From positions 1 to 37,242 of the forward strand of contig JAKLFB010000051.1 of assembly GCA_022711435.1 (NCBI GenBank): DNA of 37,242 bases. Reading direction: 5' to 3'. Source of the stretch: Verrucomicrobiota bacterium. Lineage in GTDB: Bacteria; Verrucomicrobiota; Verrucomicrobiia; Limisphaerales; UBA1319. Within the stretch, counting starts at the first letter, position 1. Every line of letters begins with the position of its first letter. Positions 24,736-31,998 of this stretch are shown here, piece after piece. Position numbers and translations under genes: made by a program. The notes beneath the pieces are model-generated. The model had not been told where the DNA came from, ran no database searches, and worked only from the letters and a program-made list of their open reading frames with translations.

Positions 24736-25532
24736 TGGATTTCCGGCTTGATCGCCCGGGCCCGGCCCGTGAGCCAGTTGACGTAGACCCGGTTGAATAG
24801 GTTGGTCGAATTGCCCGGAGGCACCTCGCGCACATCCGGCGCGCCCGGCACGTAAGCCCCGCTCGCATCCTTCGGGTAAAAGATGCTGCCCCGAGCCAGG
24901 GTGATGAACTCGTCCAGCCCGCGTGCCAGCTGGCCCTGGGAGTTGAACACCACGCACGGCAGCGGCATCGTCGGGCTCGATGCCGTCGGGAACGGCAGCA
25001 CCTCATAGGCCAGCGGCCGGTTCGTGGAGTTGACGAAGCGGTTCCAGCTCGCCGTCGCTAGATAGACGAACTCGTTGGTCGCGATGAACACCCCCTCCGG
25101 CAGCCGCCTCCATTCGGTGATGAATCGTGGTGACTCCCGTCCGGGCTGGTCGCCCACGCTCCGCTTGGCCAGCAGCGCGTAGCTCGTGTGGACCCCCCCC
25201 AGCAGGTTCGTCAGCTGCCGGCGCTGCGGCTCCGTCAGCCCCGCCGACAGATGCGCCCCCGCGTTCGGCGGGACAAAGGCCATGTAGACGGTGGTGCGCT
25301 GGCTGATCGCCGCCAGGCGCGCCAGGGCCAGGTCGTCCAGCAGCTGGCGGCTCGCCGCTGCCATCGTGTTCGACTGCCCGAGCCCCTTGAGCGCCGGCAG
25401 CGCCAGCCCCGCCAGCAGACCCAGGATCCCCAGCACCACCAGCAGCTCGAGCAGGGTGAAGGCCCGCCGCCCACCCATGACCTTCCCCGGCCCGCTCCGG
25501 CATGCCCTCTTCTGGACCTCGAAGGTTTTCAC
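24732..25532 (-). CDS. GspH/FimT-like prepilin protein (Verru_Chthon cassette D-like)
   Basis: The 266-residue product carries GGRRA-FTLLELLVVLGILGLLAG. Here Ala rather than Gly is at -1, a variant common among verrucomicrobial and planctomycete FTLIELL proteins, with Glu retained at +5. The next part (NTMAAASRQLLDDLALARL followed by TTVYMAF) is the GspH/FimT pattern. The start given is GTG 25532, only 3 nt after the upstream pseudopilin stop. ATG 25478 would leave a 5-residue leader and has GGAAGG just before it, so it is a real alternative. The stop overlaps gene B by ATGA. Gene order D-B-C-A corresponds to GspH-I-J-K of type II secretion. Confidence 0.77.
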   Translation of the reverse strand: MKTFEVQKRACRSGPGKVMGGRRAFTLLELLVVLGILGLLAGLALPALKGLGQSNTMAAASRQLLDDLALARLAAISQRTTVYMAFVPPNAGAHLSAGLTEPQRRQLTNLLGGVHTSYALLAKRSVGDQPGRESPRFITEWRRLPEGVFIATNEFVYLATASWNRFVNSTNRPLAYEVLPFPTASSPTMPLPCVVFNSQGQLARGLDEFITLARGSIFYPKDASGAYVPGAPDVREVPPGNSTNLFNRVYVNWLTGRARAIKPEIQ

Positions 25533-25535
25533 AGC

Positions 25536-26309
25536 CTATTTCCAGCTCAATACGTTGTCTTTGTTCGCCCCCGCGTTCGCGGGCGCCCCCGGATCTGCCT
25601 TCCCGTCCGGCCCCAGCGACCACACCATCACCGGCATCCGCGCCTCGTAGCTGTCATTGTTGTTCGCATCCGCCTTGATCAATCCGCTGGTCCCCTGCCC
25701 CGATACCGACGCACGCCGATAAAATGAATCCCGGCACCGATCGTCGTAGTTCATGTCCATCGAGACGATAAACGGATTGCCCCACGTATCCCGGTAGACG
25801 CCGTCCGGACCCACCCCCGGCAGCCGCGCGTCGCTCACGTCCTTCGCGTTCAGGAAGTTGATCTTCTGCGGATTCTTCGCATGGCCAAAATTGACGGTCC
25901 GCGTCCCGTTTCCGTAGGTCTCCATATCGCGCAAAATCGCGATCACTTCCGCGTTGTTGGTGTCGAAGCCGTTGCCGAACTCGTTGCGTATCGAGGGCAA
26001 CGGGCGCGCCGTGAACACGTTGAAGGTGCCGTACGTGAAGTCCGGTGCGTTCGCCTTCCCCGCCACCGAGTTGGCGGTGTCGGTCGAGGTGGGATACCGG
26101 TTGTAGGTGCTGTAGTACGAGCTGATGGCATTGGCGAAGTTGCTGATGTCCACCTTGACCTGGCTGATTTTCGCCTGCCGTTTGGCGCGCGCCAGCACCG
26201 GCAGCAGCATGCCCGCCAGCACGCCGATGATGCTGATCACCGTCAGCAGCTCGATCAGCGTGAAACCGCCGGTCCCGTTCCGATTCGCCGTTGCTCCTGG
26301 ACTCCTCAT
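25536..26309 (-). CDS. GspG-like major pseudopilin
   Basis: The product of 257 residues has a short leader ending GTGG, then FTLIELLTVISIIGVLAGML, with Gly at -1 and Glu at +5. This is followed by PVLARAKRQAKISQVKVDI and SYYSTYNRYPTS, the GspG arrangement of helix then an N-x-YP turn. The C-terminus (VWSLGPDGKADPG ending NKDNVLSWK) is the typical GspG ending in which an Asp-rich loop binds calcium. At 257 residues it is longer than proteobacterial GspG (about 140). ATG 26309 is supported by GAGG-like bases nearby; an inverted repeat overlaps it. It probably forms the shaft of the pseudopilus and leads directly into gene D with a 3-nt gap. Confidence 0.85.
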   Translation of the reverse strand: MRSPGATANRNGTGGFTLIELLTVISIIGVLAGMLLPVLARAKRQAKISQVKVDISNFANAISSYYSTYNRYPTSTDTANSVAGKANAPDFTYGTFNVFTARPLPSIRNEFGNGFDTNNAEVIAILRDMETYGNGTRTVNFGHAKNPQKINFLNAKDVSDARLPGVGPDGVYRDTWGNPFIVSMDMNYDDRCRDSFYRRASVSGQGTSGLIKADANNNDSYEARMPVMVWSLGPDGKADPGAPANAGANKDNVLSWK

Positions 26310-26320
26310 AACACGTTATG
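26307..26320. promoter_or_regulatory. Inverted repeat overlapping the GspG-like start codon
   Basis: CATAAC-AC-GTTATG on the plus strand has perfect 6-bp arms and includes the ATG at 26309. It could be an operator, or an mRNA hairpin that hides the start codon; nothing in the sequence decides between them. Confidence 0.4.
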
Positions 26321-26339
26321 GTTTGCTGTTCGCCGCAAT

Positions 26340-27029
26340 TCAATCCCAGTTGCTGATTATCGTCACATCCTTGCCAATCACCACCTCCGCCCACAGGTCG
26401 AAGGTGCTCGGGTTGTTCGTGGGCGAGGAGGAGACGTATCGCCAGGGATTGGCCTGAGTCGGGCCGGCCACCCCCCGCACCGGCGCCACGAAGACGTCCA
26501 CCTTATGAGCCCCCACGGTCACCTGCTCCACCGCCGGCATCCGGCCCCCCCGGAAGAAGTTGCGCGTTCCCTGCACGCTCGAGGCCGCGTTCAGGAATCC
26601 CTTGACCCGAAACACCTGCTCTACAGACGCCGCCGTCAGCGTGCCCGGCCGCTCCGGCGATTGATACGTTTTGGCGCTTTCGTTGAACAACACTCCCGTC
26701 AGCTCGTAATAGAGCGGGTTGATCGCCGGATCCGCGTTCCGTTGCGTCGCCGGATCCCGATTGTCCGGCGGATAGAACCCATACTGCTGCTTGAACTCCT
26801 CGATCGCAGACGCCATCTGCCGCAGATCCCCTTGCACGCGCTTGAGCTTCATCGATCGCGACGCCGCCGGCGCCAGCCCCACCACCAGCCCCGCCACCAG
26901 CGCGATGATCGAGATCACCGTCAGCAGCTCGATCAGGGTGAACCCCTCCCCCGGCGCCGGCCGCACCAAGGCCCCCCCCAATCCACTGCCGCGCCAGGAA
27001 CCACTCGAAACTCGATCCGTCGTTTTCAT
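26340..27029 (-). CDS. GspG-like pseudopilin, second copy
   Basis: The 229-residue product has a 29-residue leader ending PGEG, then FTLIELLTVISIIALVAGLV, with Gly at -1 and Glu at +5. It continues SMKLKRVQGDLRQMASAIEEF and YGFYPPDN, the GspG-type helix and YPP turn. The C-terminus (STFDLWAEVVIGKDVTIISNWD) again recalls the GspG ending. It shares the FTLIELLTVISII core with the next gene and is probably an old paralogue, though the rest differs widely. ATG 27029 gives a normal leader; the frame also offers ATG 27059. It lies 30 nt upstream of the other GspG-like gene and within 50 nt of the antitoxin stop, so it may be transcribed with the toxin-antitoxin pair. The role is likely a shaft or minor subunit. 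Confidence 0.82.
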   Translation of the reverse strand: MKTTDRVSSGSWRGSGLGGALVRPAPGEGFTLIELLTVISIIALVAGLVVGLAPAASRSMKLKRVQGDLRQMASAIEEFKQQYGFYPPDNRDPATQRNADPAINPLYYELTGVLFNESAKTYQSPERPGTLTAASVEQVFRVKGFLNAASSVQGTRNFFRGGRMPAVEQVTVGAHKVDVFVAPVRGVAGPTQANPWRYVSSSPTNNPSTFDLWAEVVIGKDVTIISNWD

Positions 27030-27075
27030 TTCAATCGCTTGCCTCGTCACCCGGACCATCGATGCGCCCGCTCCG

Positions 27076-27351
27076 TCAGCGATCCCGGAACTCCTGCTCC
27101 AGCCGTTCGCTGAGCCATTGCTTGATCATGCTCTGGTAGTTCAGGAACCGGCTCCGCGCCAGACGCTTGATCCGCGCCAGCATCCGCGGATCCATCCGAA
27201 GCGTGATGGTGACCGATTCCGTGTTCTCCGACCCCGCCGCCACCGCCATCTCCATCAGCCGAAGATCCGGACGGTTCTCAGCCCAAAAGGCCGCCTCCGC
27301 CTCCTCGCTGTCGAAAAGCGGTATCTCTTCCCAGTTGCCCACCGCGTTCAT
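27076..27351 (-). CDS. BrnA/CopG-type ribbon-helix-helix antitoxin
   Basis: The 91-residue product has an acidic N-terminal half (DSEEAEAAFWAENRPDLR) and a C-terminal ribbon-helix-helix DNA-binding domain: VTITLRMDPRMLARIKRLA, then YQSMIKQWLSERLEQEF. This layout, with the toxin-binding part first and RHH last, is that of BrnA/CopG-like antitoxins partnered with BrnT toxins. Its ATG overlaps the toxin stop as ATGA. The toxin-first order matches brnTA operons, in which the antitoxin binds the toxin and the complex represses its own promoter. A candidate operator lies at the toxin start. Confidence 0.8.
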   Translation of the reverse strand: MNAVGNWEEIPLFDSEEAEAAFWAENRPDLRLMEMAVAAGSENTESVTITLRMDPRMLARIKRLARSRFLNYQSMIKQWLSERLEQEFRDR

Positions 27352-27635
27352 AGCGACAACATCTGGCTCGCCTTGCGCTGGTAGAAAAATTCCTCTTCCG
27401 GCACAAAGGCGCGGGCGTGAATCACCCGGATTTGCCTCCCGTTGGTCCGATATACGCTGATTATCCCCAAACCCGAAGCCGATTTGCCCAGGTTGAAATA
27501 CCGCGCCTGGACCGAGAACCGGGATGAATCCGGTAACAGCCGCACCGCAAAGGGATCCTCGAACGATTCTTCGATATCCCTCGGTGACAAAGAACTGTCC
27601 ATTTCAAAGGGCGGATTCAACCAATCGAACTCCAT
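27348..27635 (-). CDS. BrnT-family ribonuclease-like toxin, divergent
   Basis: The product has 95 residues, the usual BrnT size. The core fits the RelE-fold BrnT family: MEFDWLNPP at the start, SFEDPFAVRL in the middle, then GLGIISVYRTNGRQIRVIHARAF followed by EEEFFYQRK, which match the family's R-I-I-A-R and E-x-x-x-Y positions. The N-terminal N-x-x-KH-x-x-x-F region usual in BrnT is replaced by FEMDSSLSPRDIEESF, so catalytic competence is uncertain. The family cleaves RNA and inhibits growth until bound by BrnA. It is co-transcribed with the antitoxin (4-bp overlap). Confidence 0.75.
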   Translation of the reverse strand: MEFDWLNPPFEMDSSLSPRDIEESFEDPFAVRLLPDSSRFSVQARYFNLGKSASGLGIISVYRTNGRQIRVIHARAFVPEEEFFYQRKASQMLSL

Positions 27636-27644
27636 ACCAGTTCG
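27626..27644. promoter_or_regulatory. Candidate toxin-antitoxin operator (inverted repeat at the toxin start codon)
   Basis: CGAACT-CCATACC-AGTTCG has perfect 6-bp arms around a 7-base centre, with the toxin ATG (27635-27633) inside the centre. Ribbon-helix-helix antitoxins bind short inverted repeats near their promoters, so autorepression here is plausible. Confidence 0.45.
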
Positions 27645-27677
27645 TATATCAATCGCCCATGCAATGTAACTACAAAG

Positions 27678-27707
27678 TATTTACGCGCCACACGGGTGAA
27701 TTGTCAA
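27678..27707 (-). promoter_or_regulatory. Possible promoter of the toxin-antitoxin operon
   Basis: The minus strand carries a perfect TTGACA (27707-27702) and, 18 bases on, TAAATA (27683-27678). The -10 match is weak, but the stretch is AT-rich and otherwise empty, and the toxin ATG follows about 40 nt later. Confidence 0.4.
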
Positions 27708-27757
27708 ATGGAAAAAGATTCAATCGACATTTTTTAGCTTGAGACCGGGCTTTACCG

Positions 27758-29077
27758 TTAATCTCCACTCTTCCGGTTCTCGTCGCCAGCTTGCCCCATC
27801 CGGTCCATCAGAACCACCAGCGGCATGAACAGCGCAATCACAATGCTGCCCACAATCACCGCCAGAAAGACAATCATGATGGGCTCCAACAGCGATGTCA
27901 TCGCCGATACTGCGTTGTCGACCTCCTCGTCATAATTGTCGGCGATCTTCATCAGCATCTCCGGCAGGGCGCCGGTCTGCTCGCCGACATCCACCATGCT
28001 GATCACCATGGGGGGAAAGACATTGGCCGCCTCGAGAGGCGCCGTGATCGTCTCGCCTTCCTTGACGCTTTCATGAACATCGGCCACCGCGTTACCGATG
28101 ATGACGTTGCCCGAGGTCTCCTTGACGATCGTCAGGGCCTGCAGAATCGGAACGCCCGAGCTCACCAGCGTCCCCAGGGTCCGGGTGAACCGGGAGATCG
28201 CCACCTTGCTGATGACCGGGCCGATCGCGGGAACCAGCAGCTTGAAGCGATCGAACAGCTTGCGGCCGAACTTGGTCCTTGTGATGAGCTTGAAGAAAAC
28301 GAACACGCTGATCACGCAGGCGGCCGTCACCAGGAAGTTGTCCTTCACCTGGCGGCTGATCATCAGGACGAACTTGGTGAACCCGGGCAGCTCGGCCCCC
28401 TCGAGCATGTCGCGGAAAATTTCCTCGAACTTGGGCACCACGTAGACCAGCAGCACAGCCAGGATCACCACCGCCACGGTGAGCACCGACACCGGATAGA
28501 ACATGGCGGCGACCACCTTGCCCTTGATCTTCTGCGCCTTCTCCATGAACTCCGACAGGCGGTTCAAGACGACTTCGAGCACGCCGCCCATCTCTCCGGC
28601 CTTGACCATGCTGACAAACAAGCGGTTGAACACCTTCGGATGCTGCGCCAGGGCCTCCGAGAAGGTGCTGCCCCCCTCCACCGCCGTCGCCAGCTGCCCG
28701 ATGATCCCCTTGAGCGCCGGCGTCTTCTCCTGCTTCTCCAGCACCCGGAGCCCCCGCAGCAAAGGCAGCCCTGCATCCACCAGGGTGGCCAGCTGGCGGG
28801 TAAAGGTCACCAGGACCTTGCTCTTCACCCGGCCGCCTAGAAACGGTATCTTGAAATTGAGGTTGACGTTGAGGCCTCCCTTGCCCTTGCCTTTCTCGGC
28901 CGGCCCGCCGGACTTCCGGGCGGGCTTCTCTTTGGCCTTGTCGGCTTCGACCACCTTGGTCGGGAAGAAGCCCATCTCCTTGAGCCGCCCGATGGCCTCG
29001 CTCTGGCTGGTCACTTCGAGCGTGCCCTTGGTCTCCTTCCCGCGGGAATCCATCGCCACGTAATTGAACTTCGGCAT
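27758..29077 (-). CDS. GspF/PilC inner-membrane platform protein
   Basis: The product has 439 residues and two GspF domains in tandem: FTRQLATLVDAGLPLLRGL (first) and FTRTLGTLVSSGVPILQAL (second). Each is followed by a long hydrophobic segment (VLTVAVVILAVLLVYVVPKF; a third at the C-terminus, IMIVFLAVIVGSIVIALFM). The N-terminal KFNYVAMDSRGKETKGTLEV strand pair is typical of PilC/GspF. A Lys/Gly-rich linker (about residues 45-70) precedes the first domain. It forms the platform on which the ATPase acts to assemble the pilus. ATG 29077 has GAGG six bases upstream, so it is preferred over TTG 29083. It follows the ATPase gene by 13 nt. Confidence 0.95.
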   Translation of the reverse strand: MPKFNYVAMDSRGKETKGTLEVTSQSEAIGRLKEMGFFPTKVVEADKAKEKPARKSGGPAEKGKGKGGLNVNLNFKIPFLGGRVKSKVLVTFTRQLATLVDAGLPLLRGLRVLEKQEKTPALKGIIGQLATAVEGGSTFSEALAQHPKVFNRLFVSMVKAGEMGGVLEVVLNRLSEFMEKAQKIKGKVVAAMFYPVSVLTVAVVILAVLLVYVVPKFEEIFRDMLEGAELPGFTKFVLMISRQVKDNFLVTAACVISVFVFFKLITRTKFGRKLFDRFKLLVPAIGPVISKVAISRFTRTLGTLVSSGVPILQALTIVKETSGNVIIGNAVADVHESVKEGETITAPLEAANVFPPMVISMVDVGEQTGALPEMLMKIADNYDEEVDNAVSAMTSLLEPIMIVFLAVIVGSIVIALFMPLVVLMDRMGQAGDENRKSGD

Positions 29078-29090
29078 AGCCAACCTCGGA

Positions 29091-30794
29091 TCAGGTGTAT
29101 TTCAATATCTCTTCGATCGTGGTCTCTCCGTCGAATATCGCCCGCAACCCGTCCTCCCGCAAGGTGACCATCCCGAGCTCGATCGCCTTCTGGCGCAGGA
29201 CCAGCGTCGGCGCGCGCTCGTTGATCAGGATCCGGATGGCGTCCACGATGCCCAGAAGCTCGAAGATGCCTTTCCGCCCCCGATAGCCCGTGTCGTTGCA
29301 CATCGAGCACCCGCGGCCATAGTAAAAGACCTTGTCGCCGATGTCGTGCGGCGACAGGTTCAGCAGCGCCAGCTGGTGCTCGGTCGGCTCAAAGGGCGTC
29401 CGGCATTTCTTGCAGACGGTCCGGACCAGCCGCTGCGCCAGCACCGCCATCAGGGTCGAAGACACCAGGAACGGCTCGACCCCCATGTCGATCATTCGCG
29501 TCACTGCCCCGCACGAGTCGTTCGTGTGCAGCGTGCTCAGCACCAGATGCCCCGTCAGCGACGCCTGAATCGCAATCTGCGAGGTCTCCAGATCCCGCAT
29601 CTCCCCCACCATGATGATGTCCGGATCCTGCCGCAGAAACGACCGCAGCGCCTTGCTGAACGTCATCCCCACCGCCTCGTGCACCGGAACCTGCATGATC
29701 CCTTCAATGTCGTACTCGACCGGGTCCTCGACCGTCAGCAGCTTCGAGTCGATCGCGTTCACCCGGCGCAGGCAGGAGTAGAGGGTTGTCGTCTTGCCGC
29801 AGCCCGTCGGGCCGGTCACGATCACAATCCCGTTCGGCATCTGGATGGTCTCGGTCATGTAGTCGAACACCATCTTGGGCATCCCCAAGCCCTCCAGATC
29901 GAGCTTGACCGCGCTCTGATCCAGAACGCGCAGCACCACCGACTCCCCAAATTGCGTCGGCAGGGTCGACACCCGAAGATCCACCACCCGCCCCGCAATG
30001 TGCATGCTGATCCGGCCGTCCTGGGGGAGACGCCTCTCGGCGATGTCCAGGTTCGCCATGACCTTGATGCGGGAGGTCACCGGCAGCGCCAGGTGCTTGG
30101 GCGGCGGCGCCATCTCATACAGCGCGCCGTCCACCCGGTAGCGGATCTTGAACTCGTCCTCGAACGGCTCGAAATGGATGTCGCTGGCGCGGTCCTGGAT
30201 CGCCTGGCTCAGAACCAGGTTGACGAACTTGATGATCGGCGTCTCGTTCGCCAGCGTCTCCAGCGCGTCGGGCTGGACGCTCGCCGCCTCGTCGGTGTCC
30301 TTGCCAAAATCGAACTCGGCGCCCAGATCCTTGAGCACGTCCGTGACCGAGCTCGACTCCTCCGCGTAATGCCGCCCGATCGCCTGCCCGATCAGGACCG
30401 GATCCGCCACCACCACCTGGATCTCCTTGCCGATCACGAACCCCAGCTCGTCGATCACCGCCGGGTTCAACGGATCGGCCAGCGCCAGCTGCAGCGTCCC
30501 CCCGTACATCGCCACCGGCAGGCATTGATACATCCGCGCCGTCTCCGGCGTCACGGTCTGGATCACCTCCGCCGGGATCTCCCGGCCCCGCAGGTCCACC
30601 ACCTCCGTCCCCAGATGCTCCGCGATGACCTGCAGCTGGGTGTCCAGGTCCATGATCCCGAAATCCGCCAGCAGCTGCGATACCGGCTTTCCCGAGCGGC
30701 CGTGCTCCTGCACAACCTCCTCGAGCTGCATGTCGTCGGCCAGCCCGCGCTCGCGGATGATGGTCAGGATCGGAAACGATTGGAGGTCAGGCAT
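29091..30794 (-). CDS. GspE/PilB assembly ATPase (copy 2)
   Basis: The product of 567 residues has an N-terminal MshEN/T2SSE_N region (DLQSFPILTIIRERGLADD to about residue 150), then the AAA-type motor: Walker A GPTGCGKTTT (Lys334), Asp box TVEDPVEYDIEG, Walker B DPDIIMVGEMRDLET and His box TGHLVLSTLHTNDS. A tetracysteine zinc site follows (CKKC and CSMC), as in PilB/GspE. It powers pilus or pseudopilus extension. It is a paralogue of the other GspE/PilB in this window, with a quite different N-terminal domain. It lies 26 nt after pilT and 13 nt before gspF. Confidence 0.95.
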   Translation of the reverse strand: MPDLQSFPILTIIRERGLADDMQLEEVVQEHGRSGKPVSQLLADFGIMDLDTQLQVIAEHLGTEVVDLRGREIPAEVIQTVTPETARMYQCLPVAMYGGTLQLALADPLNPAVIDELGFVIGKEIQVVVADPVLIGQAIGRHYAEESSSVTDVLKDLGAEFDFGKDTDEAASVQPDALETLANETPIIKFVNLVLSQAIQDRASDIHFEPFEDEFKIRYRVDGALYEMAPPPKHLALPVTSRIKVMANLDIAERRLPQDGRISMHIAGRVVDLRVSTLPTQFGESVVLRVLDQSAVKLDLEGLGMPKMVFDYMTETIQMPNGIVIVTGPTGCGKTTTLYSCLRRVNAIDSKLLTVEDPVEYDIEGIMQVPVHEAVGMTFSKALRSFLRQDPDIIMVGEMRDLETSQIAIQASLTGHLVLSTLHTNDSCGAVTRMIDMGVEPFLVSSTLMAVLAQRLVRTVCKKCRTPFEPTEHQLALLNLSPHDIGDKVFYYGRGCSMCNDTGYRGRKGIFELLGIVDAIRILINERAPTLVLRQKAIELGMVTLREDGLRAIFDGETTIEEILKYT

Positions 30795-30820
30795 ACCGGA
30801 AATTCATCCGTTCAAGATCG

Positions 30821-31915
30821 CTAAGCCGCCGAGGCGGCCCGGGCCGCCTCCAGCTCTCCCAGCTTGTGCAAGACCGAAGTCGGATCCTGGGCTTTGGTGA
30901 TCACCTCTTCCTGCGAGATCATCCCCATCTGGTACTTCTCCAGCAGGAAGCTGTCCAGCGTCACCATCCCATACTTGGCCCCGGTCTGGATGTCCGAGTT
31001 GATCCGGAATGTCTTGTTGTCCCGGATCAGCGCGCTGATCGAGGGCGTGTTGATCATCACCTCGAAGATCGCCACGCGCCCTGGCTTGTCGCAGCGAGGC
31101 AAAAGCAGTTGCGAGATCACCGCCTGCAGCACCGTCGAAAGCTGAATCCGGATCTGCTCCTGCTGCGTCACCGGAAATGCGTTCACCAGCCGGTCGATCG
31201 TCTTGGCTGCGCCTGTCGTGTGCAGCGTCCCAAACACCAGGTGGCCCGTCTCCGCCGCCGTGATCGCCGCATCCATCGTCTCCAGATCCCGCAACTCGCC
31301 GACCAGAATCACGTCCGGATCCTGGCGCAATGCCCGCCGCAGCGCCTCCGAGAACGTCGGAACATCCACGTTCACCTCGCGCTGGGTCACCAGCGACTTC
31401 TTGTGGGTGTGGTAATACTCGATCGGATCTTCCACGGTGATGATATGCGCGTCTTCCCGCTCCATGTTGATGATGTCGATCATCGAGGCCAGCGTGGTCG
31501 TCTTCCCCGAACCCGTCGGCCCCGTCACCAGCACCAGCCCCCGCGGCTTGTAGAGCAGCTCCTTCACCGACGGTGGCAGCCCGATCTGCTCCATCGTCAG
31601 CAGCTTGTTCGGGATCTGCCGCGCCACCACCCCGAAGTTGCCCTTCTCTTTAAAAATGCTCACCCGGAACCGGGCCAGATCCCCAAAGGCAAAACCCAGA
31701 TCCGCCCCCCCCCGCTCCCGAACCTGCTGGATGTGGTCCTCCGAGCTGATGCTCCGCATCAACTCCTCCGTGTTCTCCGGCTTCAGCGCCGGCCCCTCCA
31801 CCCGATGCAGCACGCCGTGAACCCGGATCACCGGCGGCGATCCCACCCGCAGGTGGAGGTCCGAAGCCCCCTCCGCCACCACCAGCTGCAACAAATCCGA
31901 CATCGAATATGACAT
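30821..31915 (-). CDS. pilT: PilT-type twitching motility (retraction) ATPase
   Basis: The product has 364 residues, the normal PilT/PilU length, and lacks the long N-terminal domain of PilB. It begins DLLQLVVAEGASDLHLRVGSP, the PilT signature. Walker A is GPTGSGKTTT (Lys138), the Asp box TVEDPIEYYHTHKKS, Walker B DPDVILVGELRDLET and the His box TGHLVFGTLHTTGA. The C-terminus has AIRDNK-like ALIRDNKTFRI. PilT depolymerises type IV pili, so the apparatus here has a retracting pilus in addition to any secretion role. ATG 31915 has GAGG a few bases upstream. It stands between the two assembly ATPase genes. Confidence 0.94.
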   Translation of the reverse strand: MSYSMSDLLQLVVAEGASDLHLRVGSPPVIRVHGVLHRVEGPALKPENTEELMRSISSEDHIQQVRERGGADLGFAFGDLARFRVSIFKEKGNFGVVARQIPNKLLTMEQIGLPPSVKELLYKPRGLVLVTGPTGSGKTTTLASMIDIINMEREDAHIITVEDPIEYYHTHKKSLVTQREVNVDVPTFSEALRRALRQDPDVILVGELRDLETMDAAITAAETGHLVFGTLHTTGAAKTIDRLVNAFPVTQQEQIRIQLSTVLQAVISQLLLPRCDKPGRVAIFEVMINTPSISALIRDNKTFRINSDIQTGAKYGMVTLDSFLLEKYQMGMISQEEVITKAQDPTSVLHKLGELEAARAASAA

Positions 31916-31998
31916 AATTCCTCAAAATCGCGCGCCCGACTCCAGCCCGCCCGATCCTCGATCGCCCTTCCGTATCCCCATGGCCCCTTCGATCCGCA

